Positions 1-10,600 of a stretch of 64,000 bases of DNA are shown piece after piece. The DNA is taken from positions 38,308-102,307 of the forward strand of contig PLOH01000142.1 of NCBI GenBank assembly GCA_003142955.1, given 5' to 3'. Origin of the DNA: Opitutia bacterium (GTDB lineage: Bacteria > Verrucomicrobiota > Verrucomicrobiia > Opitutales > Opitutaceae). The notes under the pieces were generated by a model, which saw nothing but the letters and a program-made list of their open reading frames with translations, was not told where the DNA came from and did no database searches. The translations under genes were made by a program, and so were the position numbers. Numbering within the stretch: the stretch's first letter is position 1; the number at the start of each line of letters is the position of its first letter.

Positions 1-451
1 CGCCGGAACGGGTGAGCAGCTCCAGGATGCCGGCGGGGGTGCAGGGGACGAAACCGGATTCGTCCTCCTGGGCGATCTTGCCGAAATTGATGGTACCCAG
101 CCCATCGACGTCCTTGGCCGGGGCGATCCGGCGGAAGACGGCGAGTTCATCGAGGTGCGGTGGCAGCGGGGACTGAACAAGAATGCCGTCGATCGCGGGA
201 TCGGCGCTTAGCTGTTCGATCAGCCCGAACAACTCTGCCGGCGAAATCGTCGCGGGCGGCAGCAGCACGCGGCCAACGATGCCAATCTCCACGGCGGTCT
301 TCTCCTTCTGCCTGACGTAGGAGACCGACGCCGGGTCTTCGCCGACGCGCACGAGCGCGAGACACGGCTTCCGTCCGGGCAGCGCAGCCACTTCCGCCTT
401 GAGCTCGCTGATGATTTCCGCGGCGATCCGGTGCCCGTCGATGAGTTCCAT
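1..451 (-). CDS. folD: Methylenetetrahydrofolate dehydrogenase/cyclohydrolase FolD, N-terminal part (runs off window edge)
   Basis: Minus-strand reading from ATG at 451: [51 protein letters not shown]...[13 protein letters not shown]...[13 protein letters not shown]...FVPCTPAGI; FolD motifs. Confidence 0.93.
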   Translation of the reverse strand, partial: MELIDGHRIAAEIISELKAEVAALPGRKPCLALVRVGEDPASVSYVRQKEKTAVEIGIVGRVLLPPATISPAELFGLIEQLSADPAIDGILVQSPLPPHLDELAVFRRIAPAKDVDGLGTINFGKIAQEDESGFVPCTPAGILELLTRSG

Positions 452-494
452 GAAGGAGGAAGAAGGCGGCCGCAATGAAGCCGCCGTTAGAAGA

Positions 495-1262
495 TCACCT
501 CGCTTCGATCGTTTGCACCTCGATGACGAGGTTCTTCCAGTCGCTCGTCGGTTTGATGACTCCCGAGATGGTTACCAATTGATCGACGTAGGCTTCGATT
601 CTTTGCAATGGCGCGACCCGGCTGACATCAAGGAAACCGACTCGTTTGCCCGCCGAATCATTGAGCTGATATTTGTAGTCCGGGCGGGGGCCAACGAAGA
701 GCACGCGTTTCGTCTCCACCAGCATGCCTTGCAGCACCCGTGGCAGGGCGGTGGCGGCCCCGGCGCTGACAGGCGGGACCGCGGCCGCCGGCGTCGCTGC
801 CGGCACGCTAATTACCGGCACGGGAGCAGGGGCGGGCAAGGAGGAGGAGGTCCCGCCGATCTGGATAAAACCGACAATGGTCTTATAGAGTTTGATCTGC
901 GTCCAGCCGCTGCGCAGGCCGGTGATCTCAGTCTTGTCGCCTTCCTGCATTGTGGCGAGAATGGGGGCATCGGCCTTGGGCTTCAGGCGGATCGCGGCGC
1001 CCGCGTGAACGTCGAGACTCTTGCTGAAGTCGTTGTTGTTGACGTAAGCCTCGTGTGGGCCGGGCAGGTCGACCGCCATCCACCCGGCGGGCGCGGTGGC
1101 ATTTGCGGCGGCGATAGGATCGGTGCCCGCCTTGAGATAACCGATGGCAGGAGAGCCGGCATCGGATTGGGAATGGATTGCGGTGGTTTCCATCAGGGGC
1201 GCCGCGGAGGAAGCTGCAGCGACCAGCAAACCGGCGAGGACAGCGGAGAACTTCGTCTTCAT
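495..1262 (-). CDS. Secreted SH3-like domain protein
   Basis: ORF with signal-peptide-like start [22 protein letters not shown]; bacterial SH3-like repeats ([41 protein letters not shown]). Confidence 0.65.
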   Translation of the reverse strand: MKTKFSAVLAGLLVAAASSAAPLMETTAIHSQSDAGSPAIGYLKAGTDPIAAANATAPAGWMAVDLPGPHEAYVNNNDFSKSLDVHAGAAIRLKPKADAPILATMQEGDKTEITGLRSGWTQIKLYKTIVGFIQIGGTSSSLPAPAPVPVISVPAATPAAAVPPVSAGAATALPRVLQGMLVETKRVLFVGPRPDYKYQLNDSAGKRVGFLDVSRVAPLQRIEAYVDQLVTISGVIKPTSDWKNLVIEVQTIEAR

Positions 1263-1432
1263 GATCGGTGTGATTTTGGAAACTGGGTGCGAAGAAAGAG
1301 CCTGACGATGGAACGGATTGGATGTCTTTGTTAGGCACTTGTTTCTCGTCGCGCAAAGGAAATCCTCGCTTTCTTGCGGGCTGGGGGAAAAATCGGCTCG
1401 CGCATTTCTGCGCAATTCGCGGTACTGATCCC

Positions 1433-2173
1433 ATGACCTTTAACAATCGCGTCGCGCTTGTCACTGGAGCCGGTCGGGGTATCGGCAAGGCCATTGCCGG
1501 AGTGCTCGCCCAATCCGGCGTCACAGTGATCTGCGTCAGCAAGAACGAGGCAAACTGTGGCGCCGTTGCCGGGGAGCTTCGGGCGGCCGGAGGGAAGGCT
1601 AAGGCAGTAGCCGTCGATGTGGCGGACGGAGCCGCCGTGGCAAAAGCAGCGGGCGATTTGCTGGCCGAATTCGGCAACATCGATATCCTCGTCAACAATG
1701 CCGGCATCACCCGCGATGGGTTGTTGTTCCGCATGTCGGAAGATGATTGGAATTCGGTACTTACCACGAATCTGACCAGCGCCTTTCATTGGACGAAACC
1801 CTTGGGCCGGGCGATGGCCCAGAAGCGCTGGGGCCGCATCATCAATATCTCCTCGGTGGCCGGTGTGGCCGGTAATGCCGGACAGGCCAACTACTCCGCA
1901 GCGAAAGCCGGATTGATTGGATTCACCAAGAGTATTGCCAAGGAATTTGCCCGTCGTTCGATTACGTGCAACGCGGTTGCTCCCGGCTTTATCAAGACCG
2001 ACATGACGGCCGTCCTCAGCGAGGACGTAACAAAGGCGGCTTTACAATATATTCCAATGCAGCGGTTGGGTGAGCCGGCGGACGTGGCTCATTTGGTGGC
2101 GTTTTTGTGTTCGGAGGAGGCCGGATATATCACGGGTCAAGTTTTTACCGTTGACGGCGGCATGGTGATGTGA
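1433..2173 (+). CDS. fabG: 3-oxoacyl-[ACP] reductase FabG
   Basis: MTFNNRVALVTGAGRGIGKAIA; NNAGITRDGLLFRM; YSAAKAGLIGFTKS; next to acpP and fabF. Confidence 0.95.
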   Translation: MTFNNRVALVTGAGRGIGKAIAGVLAQSGVTVICVSKNEANCGAVAGELRAAGGKAKAVAVDVADGAAVAKAAGDLLAEFGNIDILVNNAGITRDGLLFRMSEDDWNSVLTTNLTSAFHWTKPLGRAMAQKRWGRIINISSVAGVAGNAGQANYSAAKAGLIGFTKSIAKEFARRSITCNAVAPGFIKTDMTAVLSEDVTKAALQYIPMQRLGEPADVAHLVAFLCSEEAGYITGQVFTVDGGMVM

Positions 2174-2212
2174 TCCCAAAGAGCAGCCCAAACCCTTGCC
2201 CATCTATACAAC

Positions 2213-2476
2213 ATGGCTGATCAGAAGACCATCGAACAACGCGTTAAAGAAATTATCGTTAACCAGTTGAACGTTAACGAGGAACAGATCACCCCGGAAG
2301 CTTCTTTCCTTGATGATCTGGGCGCCGATTCGCTCGATACCGTCGAGCTGATTATGGCTTTTGAGGAGGAATTCAAGGATGAGATCAAAGGCGAGATCCC
2401 GGAGTCTGACGCCGAAAAGCTTCAGACGGTCGGCGATGTAATCGCCTATATCGAAGAAAAGTCTTCTTCGAAGTAA
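2213..2476 (+). CDS. acpP: Acyl carrier protein
   Basis: 87 aa with the phosphopantetheine site [19 protein letters not shown]. Confidence 0.97.
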   Translation: MADQKTIEQRVKEIIVNQLNVNEEQITPEASFLDDLGADSLDTVELIMAFEEEFKDEIKGEIPESDAEKLQTVGDVIAYIEEKSSSK

Positions 2477-2493
2477 TCATTTTTTCGGATTTT

Positions 2494-2543
2494 GGCGTCC
2501 TGCCGGGTGCCCCATCGGGACTTTTCGGTAGGGCGCCTTTTTT
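2494..2543 (+). terminator. Rho-independent terminator-like hairpin between acpP and fabF
   Basis: GGCGTCCTGCCG ... CGGTAGGGCGCC followed by TTTTTT; the stem pairs with two G-U wobbles. Confidence 0.7.
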
Positions 2544-2549
2544 GTACAC

Positions 2550-3803
2550 ATGGATTCTGCCCAGTCTGCTCCCCGGGTGGTCATCACCGGCCTCGGCGTT
2601 GTCAGCTCCCTCGGCCTGGACGTGGAAGATTTTTGGGCCAATATCCTGGCCGGCCGAAGCGGGATCAGTCGCCTGACGGGATTCGACGTAACGGATTATC
2701 CCTGCAAGATCGGGGCCGAGATTGTCGATTTCGACGCGGCGAAGCTCATGAATCCGAAGGAGGCGCGGCGGAACGACCGTTACACGCAGTTCGGTTTTGT
2801 GGCCGCCAAGGCGGCGGTGGCTGACGCTGGTCTGAATCCCGCGGCGGAAGACTCGGACCGCATGGGTGTGATCATTGGCTCGGGCATCGGCGGAATGCAC
2901 ACCTACGAGCAGCAACTCAGGGTGCTGTGGGAGCGCGGTCCGCGCAAAGTGTCGCCCTTTACGATCCCCTCTCTCATCAGCAACATGTGTTGCGGATTGG
3001 TTGCGATCGAACTGGGCGCGCGCGGTCCGAATTATGCGGTGGTGAGCGCTTGCGCGTCGGGCGCCCACGCGATTGGCGAAGCCTTCAACGCCATCCGGCG
3101 GGGCGAGACCGACGTCATGATTGCGGGCGGGAGCGAGGCGGCAATCACGCCTTTTTCCTACGCTTCGTTCTGCTCAATGAAGGCCATGAGCACGCGAAAC
3201 GAACAGCCGGAGAAGGCCTGCCGTCCGTTTGATCTCAACCGCGACGGTTTTATCATGGGAGAGGGTGCCGGCATCCTTGTGCTGGAGACGTTGGCCCATG
3301 CCCAGGCCCGCGGCGCCCGGATCTATTGCGAGCTGGCTGGCTACGGCGCCAGTTGCGATGCCTTTCACATCACTCAGCCCGACCCGGAGGGGCGTGGACT
3401 TTCGCTGGCGATGAAACGCGCAGTTGCGGTGGCCGGCGTGCACCCGGAGGAGATCGATTACATCAATGCGCATGGGACCTCGACACCGTACAACGACAAG
3501 TTCGAGACGCTGGCGATCAAACAGGTCTTCGGAGACCATGCGCGCAAGCTCATGGTGAGTTCGACCAAGTCGATGACGGGGCATCTGCTGGGCGCCGCCG
3601 GCGGGGTGGAGGCGCTCATCTGCGCCAAGGCGCTCCAGACGGGGGGAGTGCCGCCGACGATCAACTACGAGCAACCAGACCCCGAATGCGATCTTGACTA
3701 TGTGCCCAACGTCAAACGTTCGGCTCCGCTGCGCGTGGTGCTGAGCAACAATCTTGGTTTTGGCGGACAGAATGCGTCGCTCGTGCTCCGGCGGCTGGAA
3801 TAG
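2550..3803 (+). CDS. fabF: 3-oxoacyl-[ACP] synthase II FabF
   Basis: VVITGLGVVSSLG; active-site VVSACASGAHAIGEA; HGTSTPYND; STKSMTGHLLGAAGG. Confidence 0.96.
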   Translation: MDSAQSAPRVVITGLGVVSSLGLDVEDFWANILAGRSGISRLTGFDVTDYPCKIGAEIVDFDAAKLMNPKEARRNDRYTQFGFVAAKAAVADAGLNPAAEDSDRMGVIIGSGIGGMHTYEQQLRVLWERGPRKVSPFTIPSLISNMCCGLVAIELGARGPNYAVVSACASGAHAIGEAFNAIRRGETDVMIAGGSEAAITPFSYASFCSMKAMSTRNEQPEKACRPFDLNRDGFIMGEGAGILVLETLAHAQARGARIYCELAGYGASCDAFHITQPDPEGRGLSLAMKRAVAVAGVHPEEIDYINAHGTSTPYNDKFETLAIKQVFGDHARKLMVSSTKSMTGHLLGAAGGVEALICAKALQTGGVPPTINYEQPDPECDLDYVPNVKRSAPLRVVLSNNLGFGGQNASLVLRRLE

Positions 3804-3891
3804 CCGGGATCGCGGGCAAGCAAGTGGGCGGATGGAGTAGTAAGGCTTGTGCTCTCGGCTGAAAGGCCGTCTTGTTGGCCGCCTGATTCCC

Positions 3892-6228
3892 ATGAGCCGA
3901 CCTGTGCGATTATTGCAGGTAAATCGCGCCGCAGATGAGGCGGACAATATCGTCCGCTTGCTGGCCGCTGACGGATGGGAGGTCCATGCATTACGGATCG
4001 CGACCGCCGACGAGTTGTCCGCCGCGCTCGCCGGCCAGAGCTGGGACGTGGTGATTGCTGATTACAGCACGCTGTGTTCCGAGGTCGGCAATGCCCTGTT
4101 GCCGGTTTTGCAGACGAACTGGAGCATCCCGCTGGTCGTGATTTCCGATCAGGACAGGGTGGACCGGGCGGTTGAAATGATGCGGGCGGGGGCGAGAGAT
4201 TTCCTGGGCAAGGACAGCCTTTCCCTCCTGCCGGCGATCGTGTCCCGGGAGTTGGCAGAGGCCGGTGCGGGTCGGATGCTCACCCACGCAAAAGACATCG
4301 GGCCCAAGGGCGCGGAAGAGGAATTGCGCCGGAGCGAAGGCCGATACCGCACGCTTTTCGAGAACATGCTGAATGGATTTGCGCACTGCCGGATGCTGTT
4401 CGAAAACGGTCAACCGCGGGACTTCCTCTATCTGCATGTCAACCGGGCCTTCGCCCGGCTGACTGGATTGCGGGATGTCGTCGGGAAGAAAGTGTCCGAA
4501 GTCCTTCCCGGCCTTCGAGAGTCGCACCCGGAACTGTTCGAGATTTATGGGAGGGTGGCACTGACCGGGCAACCGGAGACATTGGAGACCTATGGGGAGG
4601 CTTTTGGCGGCTGGCTTTTCGTGACTGTCTACAGCACGGAGAAGGAGCATTTCACGGCGATTTTCGAGAACATCACGGAACGAAAGCAGGCGGAGAACGC
4701 GATCCGTGAAAGCGAACTGCGATTGCGCATGGCCCTCGACTCGGGTGCCATGGGAATTTGGGATCGGGATCCGCGTTTGGGAAATCTGCATTTGACCGAA
4801 CAGCTCATCCGGCTCCTGGGGCTGAAGGCCGGGAAGTTCGATGGTCGGTACGAGACCTTCCGGCGCCTCGTGCATCCGCAGGATGTGGCCGGTCTCGAGG
4901 CGGCGATCGCGCGGTCCCGTGATGCTCGAATCCCTTATCGGTACGCGTTTCGGGCGGTCTGGCCGGACAGCTCGATTCACTGGTTGGAAGGACGGGGCCA
5001 GTTCTTTTATGACTCCGCCGGTGTGCCAGTCCGGATGATGGGGGTTGCCGTTGATATCACGGAAACGAGGCGCATGGAGGACCAATTGAGGCAGGCGCAG
5101 AAGATGGAAGCGGTGGGCCAGCTCGCCGGCGGCGTGGCGCACGACTACAACAACATTCTGACGTCGACGCTGATGCACCTCGAGTTGATGATGCACGATT
5201 CGGGCTTGACGGCGCCCCTGCGGAATTCGCTGCAGGAACTGGAGGTCGAGACCCAGCGCGCGGTGGGATTGACCCGGCAATTGCTCATGTTCAGTCGCCG
5301 GCAGATCATCCAGGTGAAGCCCGTGGACCTGAATGACGTCGTGCGCGATTTGTTGAAGATGCTGCGACGGCTGCTCGGAGAGCACATTAGCCTGGAACTC
5401 CACAACGAAGGCCGCCGTCTGCGGATCGAGGCGGATCCAGGAATGGTCGAGCAGGTTGTCATCAACCTCTGTGTGAATTCACGCGACGCGATGATGCCGA
5501 ACGGCGGGCCGCTGACAATCGCGACCCGGCTGGTGGCGTTGGATGCCGATGCTGCCGCCGCCAACCCGGATGCGCGCGCCGGGAAGTTTGTCTGTCTTTC
5601 CGTCGCGGATACCGGTTGTGGCATGAATGGGGAGGTGATGAAGCGAATCTTCGAGCCCTTTTTCACCACGAAGGAGTCAGGGAAAGGCACGGGGTTGGGT
5701 TTGGCCACGGTCTACGCGATCGCAAAACAACACTCGGGCTGGGTCGAGGTGTCGAGCAAGGTGGGCAGCGGCACCACCTTTCGCGTCTATTTTCCGGAAA
5801 TGATCAAGGCGTCGACCGGCGAAACCCAGATGATCGATCCGCAGCAACTTCGCGGTGATGAAACGATCCTGATCGTGGAAGACGAGGCGGCGGTCCGGCG
5901 GATGGCGGTGATGAGTTTGCAGTGGTTCGGGTATCACGTCCTGGAGGCGGCCAATGGACCGGAGGCGTTGCGTCAGTGGGAACAGCACCGCGCCGAGATC
6001 GCCCTGCTGTTCACCGACATGGTGATGCCAGAGGGGATGACGGGACTTGATTTGGCCAAACAATTGCGCGAGGCCAACGGCAGCCTGAAGGTCATCATTT
6101 CAAGCGGCTACAGTGTTGACATCGCGAACTCGGGAATTCCCGCCGGGTCGGGAATCGCCTACCTCTCCAAGCCCTATGAAGTGAAGTCTTTGGTCGCAAT
6201 GGTACGGAAGTGTCTCGATCAGACCTGA
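3892..6228 (+). CDS. Hybrid histidine kinase (REC-like N-terminus, PAS domains, HisKA, HATPase, C-terminal REC)
   Basis: MEAVGQLAGGVAHDYNNIL H-box; GTGLGLATVYAIAKQHSG G-box; ETILIVEDEAAVRRM and FTDMVMPEGMTG receiver. Confidence 0.9.
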   Translation: MSRPVRLLQVNRAADEADNIVRLLAADGWEVHALRIATADELSAALAGQSWDVVIADYSTLCSEVGNALLPVLQTNWSIPLVVISDQDRVDRAVEMMRAGARDFLGKDSLSLLPAIVSRELAEAGAGRMLTHAKDIGPKGAEEELRRSEGRYRTLFENMLNGFAHCRMLFENGQPRDFLYLHVNRAFARLTGLRDVVGKKVSEVLPGLRESHPELFEIYGRVALTGQPETLETYGEAFGGWLFVTVYSTEKEHFTAIFENITERKQAENAIRESELRLRMALDSGAMGIWDRDPRLGNLHLTEQLIRLLGLKAGKFDGRYETFRRLVHPQDVAGLEAAIARSRDARIPYRYAFRAVWPDSSIHWLEGRGQFFYDSAGVPVRMMGVAVDITETRRMEDQLRQAQKMEAVGQLAGGVAHDYNNILTSTLMHLELMMHDSGLTAPLRNSLQELEVETQRAVGLTRQLLMFSRRQIIQVKPVDLNDVVRDLLKMLRRLLGEHISLELHNEGRRLRIEADPGMVEQVVINLCVNSRDAMMPNGGPLTIATRLVALDADAAAANPDARAGKFVCLSVADTGCGMNGEVMKRIFEPFFTTKESGKGTGLGLATVYAIAKQHSGWVEVSSKVGSGTTFRVYFPEMIKASTGETQMIDPQQLRGDETILIVEDEAAVRRMAVMSLQWFGYHVLEAANGPEALRQWEQHRAEIALLFTDMVMPEGMTGLDLAKQLREANGSLKVIISSGYSVDIANSGIPAGSGIAYLSKPYEVKSLVAMVRKCLDQT

Positions 6229-6273
6229 ACCGTAATGATGGTCCGGACCCGGGGTTGACCGGAGCACAACGTC

Positions 6274-7617
6274 ATGACCGCACCACCGCCCAACATTCTG
6301 TGGATTGTCACCACGCAATGGCGCGCCCAGGCCACGGGTTACGCCGGCGATCCCAATGCGCGCACGCCCCATCTCGATGCCTTGGCGGCGGAGTCCGTCA
6401 ACTATGCGCAGGCCGTGACGCCACATCCGTTCGGCCCCTTTGCCCGGGCTGCGATGTTGACCGCGGTCCCTTCGCCGGAGAATGGAGTGCGTGATTATTT
6501 CGATCCGCTCCCCGGAGAGGCGCGGACCATCGCGGATCAACTGCGGATGCGCGGGTATGCGACGGCCTTTTTTGGCAAATGGCATCTCTTTCAACGTGAT
6601 TCGCAGGCTGACCTGGTCGGGCCGGAGCATGCAAAGATCGTGGTTCCTCCCGAACGACGCGGCGGGTTCGGATTCTGGGAGGGATTTGAAAGCGGGTTTC
6701 TCCTGAATGATCCATGGCTGCACGGAACGCGGCTGCCCGAGCCGGCGCCGTTTGTGGGATACCAGTCTGACGTCATCTGCGACCGGGCGGCGGCGTGGAT
6801 GCGTGAGACCGGAGAGCGGAAACCGGAGACCGGGGAGTGGAGACCGGAAATCGGATACCGGATACCGGGGAGCGGAGAGCGGAAAGCGGATGCTGGGGAA
6901 GCGAAATCATCTCTCCGGTTTCCGGTCTCCGCTCTCCGAAATCGACCGTGGTTTTGTGTCGTAAGCCTCGAGCCGCCGCATCCGCCCTATGACGCGCCGG
7001 TCCCGGGTGGCGGAACCGAATGGAGACCGGAGGCGATCGTACTGTCGCAAAATGTCCCGCGTGGTGGTGACGTGGAAACAATCTCCCGGCGTGAACTGGC
7101 CGGCTACTACGCTCACGTGGAGGCGACTGACCGGGCGATCGGCCGATTGCTCGCCGCGGCGCCACGGGAAAACACGGTGGCGGTTTTTACGTCGGTCCAC
7201 GGCGACATGCATGGAGCCCACGGACTGTTCCGCAAGGGCTGGCCGCATGAGGAAAGCGTGCGCGTCCCCTTGCTCGTGCGTGTTCCGGGCGCCGCGGGTG
7301 GAAGGCGCGGGATGCGGGATCCGGCGCTGGTGTCGCTGGTCGACCTGTCCGATCTGACGTTGCGCTGGGCCGGAGGCGAAAGCCCGGCGGTTGAAGGGAA
7401 GTTCCAGAGGATCTCGATGCCCAGCGTGGTGCGGTTGCCCCGCCAATGCGACCGCGGGTGGCGCGGCGGCCGCACGCTCACCCGCAAACTCGTGCTGGCG
7501 GCGAACGGGGATCCGTGGCTCTACTTCGACCTGGAACGGGATCCCGGCGAGGAGATAAATCTCCGGGACGATCCGGCGCGGGCGGCGGAGATGGAGGCCT
7601 TTCGACGGCAGCTGTAA
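6274..7617 (+). CDS. Sulfatase/alkaline-phosphatase-superfamily protein, probably catalytically dead
   Basis: PPNILWIVTTQWRAQATGYAGDPNARTPHLDALAAES, FFGKWHLF, GLFRKGWPHEESVRVPLLVRVPG; the C/S-x-P-x-R nucleophile motif reads HPFGPFAR. Confidence 0.82.
   Translation: MTAPPPNILWIVTTQWRAQATGYAGDPNARTPHLDALAAESVNYAQAVTPHPFGPFARAAMLTAVPSPENGVRDYFDPLPGEARTIADQLRMRGYATAFFGKWHLFQRDSQADLVGPEHAKIVVPPERRGGFGFWEGFESGFLLNDPWLHGTRLPEPAPFVGYQSDVICDRAAAWMRETGERKPETGEWRPEIGYRIPGSGERKADAGEAKSSLRFPVSALRNRPWFCVVSLEPPHPPYDAPVPGGGTEWRPEAIVLSQNVPRGGDVETISRRELAGYYAHVEATDRAIGRLLAAAPRENTVAVFTSVHGDMHGAHGLFRKGWPHEESVRVPLLVRVPGAAGGRRGMRDPALVSLVDLSDLTLRWAGGESPAVEGKFQRISMPSVVRLPRQCDRGWRGGRTLTRKLVLAANGDPWLYFDLERDPGEEINLRDDPARAAEMEAFRRQL
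6804..6943. repeat. Purine-rich palindromic low-complexity insertion inside the sulfatase-like ORF
   Basis: Left arm CGGAGAGCGGAAACCGGAGACCGGGGAG (about 6810-6837); the reverse complement of 6910-6938 is CGGAGAGCGGAGACCGGAAACCGGAGAGA. Encodes TGERKPETGEWRPEIGYRIPGSGERKADAGEAKSSLRFPVSALR. Confidence 0.8.
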
Positions 7618-7647
7618 ACGAGCGAGGCTGGTGGCCAAGCCGCAATG

Positions 7648-10600
7648 TCAGCGCGCCACCTTCGGCGCGCAATTGCGGCGGATGGCGGCGGCAAGGCCGT
7701 CGAGCTTCAGCGGCTTGGTGACGTAGTCATTCATGCCGGCCGCGAGGCATATCTCGCGGTCTCCGAGAAGGGCATTGGCCGTGACGGCGACGATGGCGGG
7801 CTGGCGATCGGCCGCGAGGCGCCGGCGCAGCTCGCGCGTGGCCTCCAGACCGTCCATGACCGGCATCTGCAGGTCCATCATGACCAGATCGTAACTGCGT
7901 TCAACAAACGCGTTGACTGCCTCCGCTCCGTTGGCCACCGAATCCGCTTTGTACCCCAGCCGGGCGAGCAGGCTCAAGGCGACGTTGCGATTCACCGGGT
8001 TGTCTTCAACGAGCAGAATCTTGAGCGGGATCTCATCGCTCAACATCCGCTGGGCGCTGGCTGCCGGATCGGGCCGGGCGGCTGGAGGGCTGAACAGCGA
8101 ACGGATGGTCAGCAATAATGGCGCCGCCTTTAGCGGTTTGAGCAGATGCGCCGCCGGAGCCAGTTCTTGCAGCCAGGTACGGGGCATGGGGTCGCCGGCC
8201 GGCAAGAGCAAGAGCACGGGCAACTGCGGTTGCTGCCAGGCCGTGCGAAGCTCTTGGGCCAAATGCCGGCCCTCACCGTCCGGGAGGAACTGGTCGACGA
8301 TCAACAATGCGGGCGGTTCGCCATGCAGCAACTGTGCCCGGGCCATGTGGGCCGACTCCATCACCACACACGAGAGTCCGGCCCCGGTCAGCGTAGAGGT
8401 TAGAAAATGTCGGTTGATGTCGTGGTTGTCGACCACCCACACCAGGCGGCCGCGCAGCGGAGGCGGAAGCTCTTCGCGTGCCAGTTCGGTCGGCGGAAAG
8501 GCGGGCTGGGTGGGAATCGCCACCGTGAAGACCGAGCCCAGCCCCGGCTCGCTTTGGACCCCGATCGTCCCACCCATGAGTTCGCTGAGCCGCCGGCTGA
8601 TGGCGAGCCCGAGGCCGGTGCCACCATATTTCCGGGTGGTCGAGGAGTCCACCTGCGAGAACGGCCGGAAGAGCCGGTGTCGCTTCTCCGTCGGGATGCC
8701 AACTCCACTGTCGCGCACCGCAATGGCCAGCCAGAAGGTTTCGCCGGCCGGGATCGGGGCACGCGAACCCGGAAATGGGGCCGGCGCAGGCGCGTCCCGC
8801 TTCTCCAGCTCGGGTGCGTTCGTCCGGCTCACCTCAACGGACACAGAACCTTTCGGGGTGAACTTAATGGCGTTGTTGACGAGGTTGACGATAATCTGCC
8901 GCAGGCGGGCGGCATCGCCGAGGATCCAGGCCGGCACATCGGCGTTGACGAAGTACGCCAGATCAATGCGTTTGACCGCTGCCGGAACGGCGAAAAGGTC
9001 CAATGCCTCCTCCAGGCAGATCGCCAGCTCGAACGGGTGTTGCTCGAGGTCCATCCGGCCAGATTCGATCTTTGAGAAATCGAGGATGTCATTGATGATG
9101 GACAGCAGCGAATCACCGCTTGCCCGGATGGTGTTCAAGCATTCGCGCTGGTCGGTCGTGAGCGGAGTATCAAGGAGCAGGCTGGTCATCCCGATCACGC
9201 CATTCATCGGCGTGCGGATCTCGTGGCTCATCGACGCCAGAAACTCCGATTTGGCGCGCGAAGCCGCATCGGCCTCTTCCTTGGCGTTGCGCAGATGCTG
9301 TTCCGTCTCCACCTGGGCGGTGATATCGACCATCATCGCGATAAAATTCTCGACGTCGCCGGCCTCGGCGCGCACGGGCTGCAGATCGAGGTGAAGATGG
9401 CAGTGCCGGCCGGCCCGCGTCTGGCAGCTGAGATCGGCGTTGAACGAAACCCCGCGCTGAAGGGCGTCGTGCAGACGGGAGGCGGTCGATGGATCGGTGT
9501 CCGGTCCCACCAGCAAAGCGGTGAGTTCGCGGCCAACGATTTCCGCGAGGCTGAAATTGAAGAGCCGCACGACGCTCTCGTTCACCCACTCGAGCCGGCC
9601 GGCGGCGTCGGTAATGGCCACCAGGTTGTCGGTGCTGCTCGCGACGAGCGAGAGCTTGCGCGTCGCAGCCTGGCTGGCCCGCAAAGCCTGTTCGGCCCGC
9701 CGGCGCTCCTCGTTTTCCGCCAGCAGTTGTGCGTTGGCCTGTTCGGCGGCGCGCCGCCGCATTCCCCCGATCCGGGCCAGATGAGTCACCGCACCAAGCA
9801 CCAGACTCAGCCCGAGGCCAAGGGTGGTGAACAGCTCGGGAAAGTAGCGGCGTCCCTGTTCCAGAGTGGCGGCCGCCGGGGAAAGACTGATGCGAATTCG
9901 CTGGTTGAACAGATTGAAGACCGACTCCTCGCGCAGGTCCTGGCGGACAGGGCCGGAGGGGAATTCTTCGGATATCCGCTGGCCGTCGACATCGATCGTG
10001 ATGGCATACAGAGCCGGCAGGTGAAGGCGGCTTTGAACCGCTTCAATCATGGCTGGGTAGGAAAACTCGCCCAGGAGCGCCTGCCGGTTTGATGCGTTGG
10101 GCGCAGGCAACGGCGCGCACATCAGGAAACCCTGGCCGGCGAGCGGCAGTTGGGTCAGGCCGGAGAACGCCGGTCGACCTGTCGCCCGCACCTGCTCGAT
10201 GAGCTTCCAATGCAGCGGATCGGTCCGGTGATCATAGCCGAGAAGGTATTCATTGCCGGCGCGGGGAAAGAACCAGGCGGACCGTCCGGATTCATCGACC
10301 CAGGTCAGCGAGCGAAGCGCAGGGAAATTCTCGCGATAGGCCGCGCCGTCCTGGTCGCGCAGGGCGTCCGTAACCTGGCCGGCCCGCGTCCAGCGCGCGG
10401 CCATGTGCTGAAGAGCCTGCGCCTCATTGTCCAGTTCGAGGTTCAGAACCGTGGCAACGTTGTTGATGGCAAGCTGGGTGGTCGACCGGATAAACCCCGC
10501 TTCGCGATCACGCAACGCGGCGGCGAATAGCAGCGTCAGGGTGGCGCCGATTGCCACCACTGGCACGGACAGCCAGCCCGGCACGCCTTCCGCACGATCA

